Positions 1 through 7,167 of a DNA stretch of 12,740 nucleotides are shown here, one piece after another. Source of the stretch: Pusillimonas sp. UBA6240 (lineage in GTDB: Bacteria > Pseudomonadota > Gammaproteobacteria > Burkholderiales > Burkholderiaceae_B); the NCBI GenBank assembly GCA_002441445.1, contig DJWC01000070.1:1-12740 (forward strand). Reading direction: 5' to 3'. A program made the translations under genes and the position numbers. The notes beneath the pieces are model-generated. The model saw only the letters and a list, made by a program, of their open reading frames with translations, was not told the origin of the DNA and did not search any database. The first letter of the stretch is position 1. The number at the start of each line of letters is the position of its first letter.

Positions 1-725
1 TCAAGCTGACGGAAAAAGGCCAGGAATTGCTGTCGCACGCCCGGCGCATGCTGGAATTGCGCACCGAGATGCTGCAGGTCGCCACCGCCCGGAACGCGGT
101 GCGCGGCACGCTCAGGCTGGGCACGTCGGAAACCCTGGTGCAGACCTGGCTGCATCGCCTCATCGAAGCGCTGCACCTCCGGTATCCCGCTCTGGTGGTG
201 GAAATCCACGTGGATACCACCCATGTGCTGCGCGGCCAGCTCGCCGCCCACCAGATCGACCTGGCCTTCCTGATGGGCCCCTATAACGAGCCCCGCGAAA
301 CCCAGATACACCTGCGCGATTACGAACTGGCCTGGGTGGCCAGCCCTGCCCTGAAGCTGCACGGCCGTCCCGTCAGCATTGCGGAACTCGGTGAATATCC
401 CGTCATCACCTACCCCTCGGTCAGCGCTCCCTACCACGAGGTCAAGGCCCTGCTGCTGGAGGCCGGCATCAAAGCGCCGCGCATATACGGCAGCGCCTCG
501 CTGGCCACCATTGTGCAGATGACCCAGCGCGGCATAGGCCCAAGCGTCATTGCGCCGGCTATCATTACGCAAGAGCTCGCCGAAGGCAAACTCTGCCTGC
601 TGCAGGTGGACAAAGTTCCCCAGGCTCTCAGCTTTTATGCATCATGGGTGGACTCGCCCGACAGCCACACCGCCCGCACGGTCGCGCTGCTGGCCCAGGA
701 AATCGCCGGCGAGCCTGAGCTATAA
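1..725 (+). CDS. LysR-type transcriptional regulator, 5'-truncated by the window edge
   Basis: This is the effector-binding part of a LysR-family regulator. The reading frame is open from base 3 and begins KLTEKGQELL, the usual wording at the end of the winged helix-turn-helix and start of the linker helix, so the DNA-binding domain lies left of the window. The stretch GTLRLGTSETLVQTWL is the classic first strand and helix of the LysR substrate-binding fold, and RYPALVVEIHVD and IDLAFLMGP follow at the expected spacing. The stop is TAA at 723-725. The next gene lies 108 bases downstream on the same strand, not divergent as for many LysR targets. It probably controls the adjoining uptake/catabolic genes in response to their substrate; that role is inferred from position only. 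Confidence 0.9.
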   Translation, partial: KLTEKGQELLSHARRMLELRTEMLQVATARNAVRGTLRLGTSETLVQTWLHRLIEALHLRYPALVVEIHVDTTHVLRGQLAAHQIDLAFLMGPYNEPRETQIHLRDYELAWVASPALKLHGRPVSIAELGEYPVITYPSVSAPYHEVKALLLEAGIKAPRIYGSASLATIVQMTQRGIGPSVIAPAIITQELAEGKLCLLQVDKVPQALSFYASWVDSPDSHTARTVALLAQEIAGEPEL

Positions 726-729
726 ATAT

Positions 730-751
730 TTCTTATCAGCCCGGATGAGAA
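730..751. promoter_or_regulatory. 8-bp inverted repeat downstream of the LysR gene (operator candidate or hairpin)
   Basis: TTCTTATC (730-737) and GATGAGAA (744-751) pair over eight positions with one G-T wobble around a 6-base spacer. It begins 5 bases after the LysR stop. No T-run follows, so it is a poor intrinsic terminator. In DNA form it could be a dyad for the adjacent LysR protein, but the match to the T-N11-A rule is not specific. Confidence 0.3.
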
Positions 752-782
752 CTAACGATTGGACAAGAACGCGGCAATAGGC

Positions 783-792
783 TGAAATTTCA
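783..792. promoter_or_regulatory. Perfect 10-bp palindrome upstream of the DUF1445 gene
   Basis: TGAAATTTCA is a perfect palindrome 41 bases before the start codon of the putative hydro-lyase gene. It overlaps a weak possible -10 (TGAAAT, 18 bases after TTGGAC at 759-764). An AT-rich palindrome over a promoter in an otherwise GC-rich sequence fits an operator, but there is no independent support. Confidence 0.25.
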
Positions 793-833
793 TGGCTGCA
801 AAGCTATAGCACCATATCAGGGGTAAAGCTTCC

Positions 834-1643
834 ATGGATACGCGCAACGACACCTTTCAAGCACTGGCGGCGGAAGCATCGCGCTGCCGCGCGATGATAC
901 GGCGCGGCGAGCATACCGGCCCGACGGCTGGCCTGGCGCCCGGCTGCGTGCAAGCCAACCTGATGATACTGCCGCGCTCGCTGGCCGACGAATTCCTGCT
1001 TTTCTGCCAGCGCAATCCCAAGCCCTGCCCCGTGCTGGCGGTCACCGAACCCGGCCGCTACGACGTGCCGCAAATGGGGCGCGACATAGACCTCCGCAAC
1101 GACGTGCCGCGCTACCGCGTATGGCGCAACGGCGAATTGGCGGCGGAACCGGCCAGCCTGACGGACTTCTGGCGGGACGACCTGGTGTCATTCCTGATCG
1201 GCTGCTCTTTTTCCTTCGAAGAAGCGCTGCTGGCCGACGGCATCGACATCCGCCACATCAGCGAAGGCCGCAACGTGCCCATGTACCGCAGCAACATCCC
1301 CACCGCCGGCACCGCGCGCCTGCATGGCCCGCTGGTGGTGTCCATGCGCCCCATGCCCGCGGCCGACGCGATCCGGGCCATACAGATCACTTCCCGCTTT
1401 CCCGCCGTGCACGGCGCGCCCGTGCACCTGGGCGACCCGGCGCTGATAGGCATACGCGACATCGACCGGCCCGACTACGGCGACCCCGTCACCATACGGC
1501 CGGGCGAGCTGCCCGTCTTCTGGGCCTGCGGCGTAACCCCGCAATCCGTCATCGATACCGTCAAGCCGGAATTCAGCATTACGCATGCCCCCGGCCACAT
1601 GTTGATTACCGATGTAAGCAACATCCGTCTGGCGACGTTGTAG
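834..1643 (+). CDS. Putative hydro-lyase, YcsI/UPF0317 family (DUF1445)
   Basis: A 269-residue protein with family-typical length and motifs from end to end: LAPGCVQANLMILP (34-47), FCQRNPKPCP (57-66), DLVSFLIGCSFSFEEALL (116-133), EGRNVPMYRSN (144-154), HGPLVVSMRPMP (164-175), QITSRFPAVHGAPVH (184-198), VFWACGVTPQ (228-237) and ITHAPGHMLITD (249-260). The family is annotated as putative hydro-lyase because a related region occurs in mitochondrial D-glutamate cyclase. In Bacillus subtilis ycsI sits among the 5-oxoprolinase genes. The true reaction is unproven. The ATG at 834 follows AGGGG at 819-823. No signal peptide or membrane segment is visible, so it is cytosolic. It lies between a LysR gene and a TRAP operon, which suggests processing of the imported compound. 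A strong terminator follows, so it may be a separate transcript from the transporter. Confidence 0.9.
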   Translation: MDTRNDTFQALAAEASRCRAMIRRGEHTGPTAGLAPGCVQANLMILPRSLADEFLLFCQRNPKPCPVLAVTEPGRYDVPQMGRDIDLRNDVPRYRVWRNGELAAEPASLTDFWRDDLVSFLIGCSFSFEEALLADGIDIRHISEGRNVPMYRSNIPTAGTARLHGPLVVSMRPMPAADAIRAIQITSRFPAVHGAPVHLGDPALIGIRDIDRPDYGDPVTIRPGELPVFWACGVTPQSVIDTVKPEFSITHAPGHMLITDVSNIRLATL

Positions 1644-1653
1644 GTTTCAAACG

Positions 1654-1687
1654 AACAAGCCCTCCGCAACCCGGGCCTGTTTTTTTA
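1654..1687 (+). terminator. Rho-independent terminator after the DUF1445 gene
   Basis: Arm AACAAGCCC (1654-1662) pairs with GGGCCTGTT (1673-1681) over eight of nine positions (one A-C mismatch), with a 10-base loop, and leads directly into a run of seven T (1680-1686). It starts 11 bases after the stop codon of the putative hydro-lyase gene. This is a convincing intrinsic terminator and implies either a separate promoter for the transporter genes or partial read-through. Confidence 0.75.
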
Positions 1688-1766
1688 TCGAGCGGCGCTA
1701 TCCATGGCGCTGCGCATCGCGGCATGGGTCAGCCCCTGCCGCGCGAGTCCTTCTGAGGAGACTGAC

Positions 1767-2831
1767 ATGAAAATCAAAACCCTGGCTTTTTCCATGCTGG
1801 CGGCCGGTTCTTTGCTGGCGGGCGCAAGCGCCCTGGCCCAGGAAAAAGTGGACGGCCTGCCCAAGACGCAGTTGCAGGTCGTGGGCGGCCTGAGCAACCT
1901 GACCGTCTACCAGAATTTCGAACAGCCCATGTGGACCAAGACCATACCCGAGCTATCCAACGGCCAGGTCACCGCCACCATCAAGGGCTTCAATGAAATG
2001 GGCTTGAAGGGCCCGGAAATCCTGCGCCTGATCGGCCAGGGCGTCATACCCATCGGCACGGCCACGCTGGCCTATTTCGCCAGCGACAATCCCATCAACG
2101 AGGCCATAGACCTGGCCGGCCTGGCGCCGGACGTCAAGACGGCGCGCGAGATCACCGACGCCTTCGAGCCCGTATACGCGAAGTTCTACGGGAAGAACAA
2201 CATCAAGGTGCTGGGTTTTTCCACCTACCCCGCGCAGGTTCTGTTCTGCAACGCGAATATATCCGGCCTAGCCGACATCAAAGGCAAGAAGGTGCGCACC
2301 AGCAGCCGCACCACGGCTGAGTTCGTGCAGGCCCTGGGCGGCTCCAGCGTGACCCTGCCCTTCGGCGAAGTCGTGCCCGCGCTGCAGAACGGCGTGGTGG
2401 ATTGCGCCATCACCGGCTCCATGTCGGGCTATTCGGCCAAATGGTACGAGGTCAGCACCCATTTGTACGCATTGCCCATCAACTGGAACCAGCAGATCCA
2501 CGCGGCCAACCTCGCCTACTGGAACAAGCTCGATCCCAAGGTGCAGGATTTCCTGCAGAAGAACATAGACGTCATGACGAACAAAATCTGGGACGCCGCC
2601 GCCAAGGAAACCCAGGAAGGCTATGACTGCAACACCGGCGCCGCCGCCTGCACCCAGCCTGTCAAGGGCAAGATGAAGCTCGTCGAGCCCACCGACTCCG
2701 ACCGCGCGCTGCTGAAGAAGATCACCGCGGAAACCGTCGTGCCCAAGTGGGCCGCCCGCTGCTCGGTGGAATGCGTCAAGGACTTCAACGAAACCATAGG
2801 CAAGAAGCTGGGCATCACGGCCAGCAAGTAG
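1767..2831 (+). CDS. TRAP transporter solute-binding protein (DctP family)
   Basis: A 354-residue periplasmic receptor that would capture a carboxylate-bearing solute and deliver it to the permease encoded just downstream. The ATG at 1767 is chosen over an in-frame ATG at 1704 because GAGGAG lies 6 bases upstream and the resulting N-terminus is a clean signal peptide (MKIK, a hydrophobic core, cleavage near ALA-Q at residues 24-25). Domain wording fits DctP receptors: EMGLKGPEILRLIGQG (77-92), IKGKKVRTSS (171-180) containing the usual ligand-carboxylate Arg (R177), and LPFGEVVPALQNGVVDCA (197-214). It carries six cysteines, including C288/C295 and C332/C336 near the C-terminus, which suggests two local disulfides; this is unusual for the family as I know it. 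The ligand cannot be told from sequence. Confidence 0.93.
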   Translation: MKIKTLAFSMLAAGSLLAGASALAQEKVDGLPKTQLQVVGGLSNLTVYQNFEQPMWTKTIPELSNGQVTATIKGFNEMGLKGPEILRLIGQGVIPIGTATLAYFASDNPINEAIDLAGLAPDVKTAREITDAFEPVYAKFYGKNNIKVLGFSTYPAQVLFCNANISGLADIKGKKVRTSSRTTAEFVQALGGSSVTLPFGEVVPALQNGVVDCAITGSMSGYSAKWYEVSTHLYALPINWNQQIHAANLAYWNKLDPKVQDFLQKNIDVMTNKIWDAAAKETQEGYDCNTGAAACTQPVKGKMKLVEPTDSDRALLKKITAETVVPKWAARCSVECVKDFNETIGKKLGITASK

Positions 2832-2850
2832 CACCGCCCGGCGTTTCTTG

Positions 2851-2880
2851 CGGCGGCCCCGTCCAAAACACGGGCCGCCG
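2851..2880 (+). other. Intercistronic stem-loop between TRAP receptor and small permease genes
   Basis: CGGCGGCCCCGT (2851-2862) pairs with ACGGGCCGCCG (2870-2880) over 11 pairs with a single bulged C and a 7-base loop. It starts 19 bases after the receptor stop and ends just before the permease start. No T-run follows, so it should not be a full terminator. Hairpins here commonly protect the receptor mRNA and keep permease expression lower than receptor expression. Confidence 0.55.
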
Positions 2881-2901
2881 ACCTACTTTATGGTGACCGC
2901 C

Positions 2902-3525
2902 ATGAATCATCCCCAAGAGCGCTATGCGCTGCTCAACCGGCTGCTCCATGCCGCCACTTTGCTCTCGCGCCTGGCCATCTGGGTCGCGGGCGGCCTGACC
3001 CTGGCGAGCGCGCTATACATCACGCTGGATGTCATTACGCGCAAATTCTTCAATATGGCCCTGGGCGGGTCCGATGAATTATCCGGCTACGCCTTCGCCA
3101 TCAGCATTTCATGGGCGCTTGCCTTCGCATCGCTGCAGCGCGCCAACATCCGCATCGATGCCCTCTATCAACTGCTGCCGCCGCGCATCTGCGCGATCCT
3201 GGACTGGATCGCCCTGGTCGGGCTGGGCGTGTTCATCGCTTATCTGACACGCTATGCCAGTGATGTCGCCCTGCTGTCGTGGGCCAATAATTCGTCGGCC
3301 AACACCGCCCTCGCCACGCCCTTATGGATACCACAGTTCCTGTGGGTGGCCGGCCTGATCTGGCTGTGCATCGTCCTGGCCTTGATGCTGCTGCGCTCGT
3401 CCGTGGCCCTGGTCACCGGCGATCTGGATACCGTCCGGGCCATCTGCGGCATACGCAGCAGCCAGGAAGAAGCCGCCGAAGAGGCGGAAGCGGGTGAACG
3501 CATGGTCAAAGGAGCCACGCCATGA
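2902..3525 (+). CDS. TRAP transporter small permease (DctQ family)
   Basis: A 207-residue inner-membrane protein, the small subunit that pairs with the large permease next door. Four hydrophobic segments are visible at about residues 24-46, 62-80, 98-117 and 142-166. The signature around TLDVITRKFFNMALGGSDEL (41-60) is the usual DctQ wording after the first helix. I chose ATG 2902, preceded by a weak GGTGA at 2892-2896; ATG 2890 is in frame and equally possible, adding four residues, and neither has a strong ribosome site. The C-terminal tail is acidic (EEAAEEAEAGE) and cytoplasmic. The stop overlaps the start of the large permease gene (ATGA), showing translational coupling. Confidence 0.88.
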   Translation: MNHPQERYALLNRLLHAATLLSRLAIWVAGGLTLASALYITLDVITRKFFNMALGGSDELSGYAFAISISWALAFASLQRANIRIDALYQLLPPRICAILDWIALVGLGVFIAYLTRYASDVALLSWANNSSANTALATPLWIPQFLWVAGLIWLCIVLALMLLRSSVALVTGDLDTVRAICGIRSSQEEAAEEAEAGERMVKGATP

Positions 3526-4805
3526 TCGCGACCTCTCTGATATTGCTGCTGGTGCTGATCGGCATCAGCATTCCGGTCGGGGCGGCCCTGGGCGTGCTCG
3601 GGCTGATTCTGGACCCGCTCTATTCCATGCTGCCGCTCACGCGCGCCATCGGCGAAGTCTCGTGGGCGACCAGCAATGAATTCCTGCTTGTCGCCATTCC
3701 GCTCTTCGTCATGCTGGGCGAGATTCTGCTGCGGTCCGGCCTGGCGGAAAAAATGTACAACTCCATGAGCCTGTGGCTATCGTGGCTGCCGGGCGGGCTG
3801 ATGCATGCCAATATCGGCGCCAGCGCGCTGTTTGCCGCCACATCGGGCTCCAGCGTCGCCACCGCCGCCACGGTCGGCACCGTGGCCCTGCCGCAGATCC
3901 AGAAAAAAGGCTATAACGAACCGTTGTTCCTGGGCAGCCTGGCGGCCGGCGGCACGCTGGGCATCCTGATACCGCCTTCCATCAACTTGATCATCTACGG
4001 CGTGCTGACCAATACCTCGGTCCCGCGCCTCTACCTGGCCGGCATCATACCCGGGCTGGCCATGGCGGGCCTGTTCATGCTGGCCATTCTCCTGGCCTGC
4101 GTAGCGCGGCCCCAATGGGGCGGCCAGAAAATCTCGGCAAGCTGGGGGGAACGCATCGCCAGCCTGGTGCACCTGATCCCGCCCTTGGGGATTTTCCTGC
4201 TGGTGGTGGGTTCGATCTACGCCGGCGTGGCCACGCCCACCGAAGCCGCGGCGCTGGGCGTGGCGGGAGCGCTGATCCTGGCCGCGTTCGCGCGCCGCCT
4301 GACCTTCGCCATGCTGCGCGAAGTGCTGGAAGGCACGATGAAAGCCACGGCCATGATCATGCTCATCGTCATCGGCGCGGCCTTCCTGAACTTCATCATG
4401 TCCGCGACCGGCCTGACTAGCGCCATCACCAACACCATCACCGGGCTGGACGTATCGCCCATGACGATGCTGTTGATCCTGGTGATCTTCTATCTGGTGC
4501 TCGGCTGCTTCATGGAAACGCTGTCCATGATGATCACCACCATACCGATCGTGACGCCCATCATGCTGGCGCTGGGCTTCGATCCGGTCTGGCTGGGCAT
4601 CGTCATCATCATCCTGGTCGAAGCGGCCTTGATCACGCCGCCCGTCGGCTTGAACCTGTTCGTGGTCCAGAGCCTGCGCAAGAGCGGCAGCATGAACGAT
4701 GTGATGATAGGCAGCCTGCCCTTTGTGGTCATGCTGTTGCTGATGGTGGCCGTGCTGGCGTGGCTGCCTGACTTGGCCCTGTGGCTGCCGCGCGTATTCG
4801 GCTAG
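3522..4805 (+). CDS. TRAP transporter large permease (DctM family)
   Basis: A 427-residue, strongly hydrophobic transport subunit that would use an ion gradient to import the solute delivered by the DctP-type receptor. Length and motifs fit the family: the N-terminal helix ISIPVGAALGVLGL, the internal GGTLGILIPPSINLIIYG region and the related C-terminal EAALITPPVGLNLFVVQSL, plus ATPTEAAALGV in the middle. The ATG at 3522 overlaps the small permease stop by four bases and has AAAGGAG about 7 bases upstream, so the start is secure. No frameshift or missing segment is seen. Substrate specificity lies mainly with the receptor and cannot be read here. Confidence 0.94.
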   Translation: MIATSLILLLVLIGISIPVGAALGVLGLILDPLYSMLPLTRAIGEVSWATSNEFLLVAIPLFVMLGEILLRSGLAEKMYNSMSLWLSWLPGGLMHANIGASALFAATSGSSVATAATVGTVALPQIQKKGYNEPLFLGSLAAGGTLGILIPPSINLIIYGVLTNTSVPRLYLAGIIPGLAMAGLFMLAILLACVARPQWGGQKISASWGERIASLVHLIPPLGIFLLVVGSIYAGVATPTEAAALGVAGALILAAFARRLTFAMLREVLEGTMKATAMIMLIVIGAAFLNFIMSATGLTSAITNTITGLDVSPMTMLLILVIFYLVLGCFMETLSMMITTIPIVTPIMLALGFDPVWLGIVIIILVEAALITPPVGLNLFVVQSLRKSGSMNDVMIGSLPFVVMLLLMVAVLAWLPDLALWLPRVFG

Positions 4806-4826
4806 TCCGCCCCGGCGCCACGCCGC

Positions 4827-4867
4827 GCGCGCCAGCGCCGACCCGATCGCGGCGCCGGCGGGCGCGC
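4827..4867 (+). other. Large GC-only stem-loop between dctM and the DUF2848 gene
   Basis: Outer arms GCGCGCC (4827-4833) and GGCGCGC (4861-4867) and inner arms GCGCCG (4835-4840) and CGGCGC (4850-4855) form a two-part hairpin with an internal loop and a 9-base apex. It is followed by a pyrimidine-rich but interrupted stretch, TTCACCGCATATTCTTC, not a clean T-run. It may be a weak terminator or an mRNA-stabilising element separating transporter and enzyme expression. Confidence 0.4.
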
Positions 4868-4902
4868 TTCACCGCATATTCTTCTATTTTATAGGGACCA
4901 TC

Positions 4903-5586
4903 ATGAATCTTTCTTTTCAAGTCGCCAGCGACGGCGCGAGCCGCCGCATAGCCGTGGATATCTCTACCCTTATCGTGGCCGGCTGGGCGGGCCGCGACCT
5001 GGAAGCCATCGAACACCACATCGAAGAGCTGGCCGAACTGGGCGTGCCCCGCCCCAGCGCCGTGCCGCTTTATTACCGCATCGCCGCCAACCAGCTCAGC
5101 CAGGACGACGTCATACAAGTGGTGGGCGACGCATCTTCCGGCGAAGCGGAAGTCTTCATCTTTTCGCACGCGGGACAGACTCTTGTCAGCCTGGCGTCCG
5201 ACCACACGGACCGCAAGCTGGAATCGCACAGCGTCGCGCTGTCCAAGCAGTTGTGCGCCAAGCCCGTGGCGCGCGAGGCATGGCTGTATGACGACGTTTC
5301 CGGCCACTGGGACGAGCTCGTGCTGCGTTCCTGGATCGAAGAAAACGGCAAGACCGTGCTGTATCAGGAAGGGCCGCTGGCCTCGCTGCGCCACCCCCTG
5401 GATCTGGTCCAGGGCCATTTCGGCCAGGCCGCCATGCCGGAGCATGCCGGCATGACTTGCGGCACCGTGGCGGCCATCGGCGGCATCCGGCCCGCGCCCG
5501 TATTCTCCATGGAGCTGTTCGACCCGCGCCGCCAACGCGGCATCAAGCATCGCTATACTCTCGAAGTACTGCCCGAAGTGGCCTGA
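4903..5586 (+). CDS. DUF2848 family protein, likely cytosolic catabolic enzyme of unknown reaction
   Basis: A 227-residue soluble protein that I recognise as DUF2848. The marker is the charged motif SDHTDRKLE (99-107) followed by SKQLCAKPV (114-122), and near the end GTVAAIGGIRPAPVFSMEL (187-205). These D/H/D/R/E residues look like an active or metal site, but I know of no assigned reaction. The overall feel of the C-terminal part recalls the fumarylacetoacetate-hydrolase-like fold; that is a weak impression. The ATG at 4903 follows AGGGA about 7 bases upstream. No signal peptide or membrane helix is present. It sits between the TRAP permease and an amidase gene, 20 bases from the latter, so it probably acts on the imported substrate or its product. 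Confidence 0.85.
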   Translation: MNLSFQVASDGASRRIAVDISTLIVAGWAGRDLEAIEHHIEELAELGVPRPSAVPLYYRIAANQLSQDDVIQVVGDASSGEAEVFIFSHAGQTLVSLASDHTDRKLESHSVALSKQLCAKPVAREAWLYDDVSGHWDELVLRSWIEENGKTVLYQEGPLASLRHPLDLVQGHFGQAAMPEHAGMTCGTVAAIGGIRPAPVFSMELFDPRRQRGIKHRYTLEVLPEVA

Positions 5587-5606
5587 AACCGGATACGAAG
5601 GACTCC

Positions 5607-6965
5607 ATGCTGCCCACGATTCTTGAACTGCAAGCATCCCTGCACAGCGGCGACACCAGTTCGCTCGAGCTCACGCAAGCGGCCCTGGCCCGCATCGACG
5701 ATCCCGACGGCGAAGGAAGCCGCGCTTTTACGCGCGTCTATCATGAACAGGCGCTGGCGTCGGCCCGCGCGGCCGACACGCTGCGGGCCGCCGGCCTGGT
5801 TCGCTCGCCGCTGGACGGCCTGCCGGTCTCGGTCAAGGATTTGTTCGATGTCGCCGGCGACGTTACGCTTGCCGGCTCGGCCGTGCTGCGCGATGCGGCG
5901 CCCGCGAGCAGCCATGCAAGCATCGTGCAGCGCCTGATCGAAGCCGGCGCCGTCATCGTCGGCAAAACCAATATGACGGAATTCGCCTTCTCGGGGCTGG
6001 GCCTGAATCCGCACTACGGCACCCCCAGCAGCCCTTGGGACCGCGCCACGGGGCGCATTCCCGGCGGCTCGTCATCAGGCGCCGGCGTATCGGTGGCCGA
6101 CGGCATGTCGGTGGCGTCCATCGGCACGGACACCGGCGGCTCGGTGCGCATTCCTTCGGCTTTTTGCGGCCTCACGGGCTTCAAGCCTACGGCCAGGCGC
6201 GTACCGACGCAGGGCGCGCTGCCGCTATCGTTCAGCCTGGACTCCATCGGCCCGCTGGCGGCATCCGTACGCTGCTGCGCCATTCTCGACGCCCTGTTGG
6301 CCGGGCAGGCCTATCGCGCGCCGCAGGCGCCGCGGTTGTCCGAACTGCGTTTCGCCGTGCCTTCCGCCGTGGTGCTGGATGGCGCCGACGACCACGTGCG
6401 CTCCACCTTCGAAGTAAGCCTGGCGCTGATACGCGCCGCCGGCGCGCGCGTCGACACCCTGGCGCTGCCCGAATTCGAAGGCCTGGCTTATATCAATCGC
6501 CTGGGCGGCTTCGTATGCGCGGAAGCCTGGGCCTGGCACCGGACATTGCTGGAGCGGCACGCCGACCAGTACGACCCGCGGGTGGCGTCGCGCATCGAGC
6601 GCGGCAAAGGCATGTCGGCCGCCGACTATATCGACTTGCTGCAGGGCCGCCGCGCATGGATCGCCTCGGTCGAGGGCCGCATGCGCCATTACGACGCCCT
6701 GCTCATGCCCACCGTGCCCATCATCGCGCCGCCCATCGCCGAGCTGCAGGCTTCCGACGAGGCCTATTTCAAGGCCAACGCGCTGATCTTGCGCAACCCC
6801 ACCATCATCAATTTCCTCGACGGCTGCGCGCTGTCGCTGCCTTGCCATGCCGAAGGCGCGGCGCCCGTCGGCCTGATGGTGGCCGGCCCCGCCATGCGCG
6901 ACAGCCATATCCTGGACATCGGCGCGGCGCTCGAAGCCGTGCTGTCCGAAGCGCGGCGGGGCTAA
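5607..6965 (+). CDS. Amidase-signature family amidohydrolase
   Basis: A 452-residue amidase-signature enzyme with the full Ser-cisSer-Lys triad: K77 in LPVSVKDLFD, cis-S155 in GGSSSGAG and nucleophile S179 in GTDTGGSVRIPS (24 residues apart, as in the family). Nearby GKTNMTEFAFSG (119-130) and CGLTGFKPT (187-195) are also classic. It should hydrolyse an amide to a carboxylate and ammonia; the particular substrate is unknown. ATG 5607 is chosen because AAGGA lies 4 bases upstream and the protein then aligns with normal family N-termini; the reading frame is open further upstream but overlaps the DUF2848 gene. It closes the uptake/catabolic operon, supporting an amide or lactam-derived substrate. 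No signal peptide is seen, so it is cytosolic. Confidence 0.93.
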   Translation: MLPTILELQASLHSGDTSSLELTQAALARIDDPDGEGSRAFTRVYHEQALASARAADTLRAAGLVRSPLDGLPVSVKDLFDVAGDVTLAGSAVLRDAAPASSHASIVQRLIEAGAVIVGKTNMTEFAFSGLGLNPHYGTPSSPWDRATGRIPGGSSSGAGVSVADGMSVASIGTDTGGSVRIPSAFCGLTGFKPTARRVPTQGALPLSFSLDSIGPLAASVRCCAILDALLAGQAYRAPQAPRLSELRFAVPSAVVLDGADDHVRSTFEVSLALIRAAGARVDTLALPEFEGLAYINRLGGFVCAEAWAWHRTLLERHADQYDPRVASRIERGKGMSAADYIDLLQGRRAWIASVEGRMRHYDALLMPTVPIIAPPIAELQASDEAYFKANALILRNPTIINFLDGCALSLPCHAEGAAPVGLMVAGPAMRDSHILDIGAALEAVLSEARRG

Positions 6966-6971
6966 GGCGGC

Positions 6972-7000
6972 TCCCGTTCCCCTCGAAAAGGGCAGCGGGA
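6972..7000 (+). terminator. Possible hairpin terminator after the amidase gene
   Basis: Bases 6972-6983 pair with 6989-7000 (eleven pairs, one of them G-T wobble, one C-C mismatch) around a 5-base CGAAA loop, starting 6 bases after the amidase stop. It lacks a following T-run, so it would need Rho or act as a 3'-end stabiliser. Confidence 0.4.
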
Positions 7001-7013
7001 AACAGGCCTATTC

Positions 7014-7041
7014 GCCCGCCATCAGGCTCGCCATGGCGGGC
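7014..7041. other. Perfect 9-bp inverted repeat in the amidase-IS gap
   Basis: GCCCGCCAT (7014-7022) and ATGGCGGGC (7033-7041) are perfect complements around a 10-base spacer. No T-run follows on either strand. With the hairpin at 6972-7000 it makes up most of the recognisable structure in the 185-base gap between the amidase stop and the insertion element. The remainder (about 7075-7150) is AT-rich with no clear coding content. Confidence 0.4.
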
Positions 7042-7150
7042 CTGGCTGCGCAGAACGCGCCGGCCTTTCCATTCCTGTCAAAAAATAACAACAGACGCGC
7101 CCTCCGTTCCCGCGCAATAAATAAGAAAAACGCCTCGCGCCCGGCTCGGT

Positions 7151-7167
7151 ATTGTTTATTTAATAAG
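7151..7167. repeat. Left terminal inverted repeat of the IS4-like element
   Basis: ATTGTTTATTTAATAAG; the partner is at 8401-8417 on the opposite strand, 15/17 identical. It contains the transposase stop (TAA on the - strand, 7160-7162). Confidence 0.55.

Noticed and set aside
1704..1766. Upstream in-frame ATG at 1704 as the TRAP receptor start
   Set aside because: It would place 21 polar residues before the signal peptide, and the ATG at 1767 has a well-placed GAGGAG.
4729..5637. A 302-codon - strand open frame covering the DUF2848 gene
   Set aside because: Antisense shadow of a recognisable family protein; composition is low-complexity Ala/Arg/Gly with no domain.
6035..7120. A 361-codon + strand frame overlapping the amidase gene
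   Set aside because: It is the shifted frame of the amidase, very rich in Arg/Pro/His, and the amidase frame holds the complete catalytic triad.
7142..7150. A target-site duplication of the IS element, comparing 7141-7150 with 8418-8427
   Set aside because: Only about 6 of 10 positions agree, mostly CCGG, which is not enough in GC-rich flanks.
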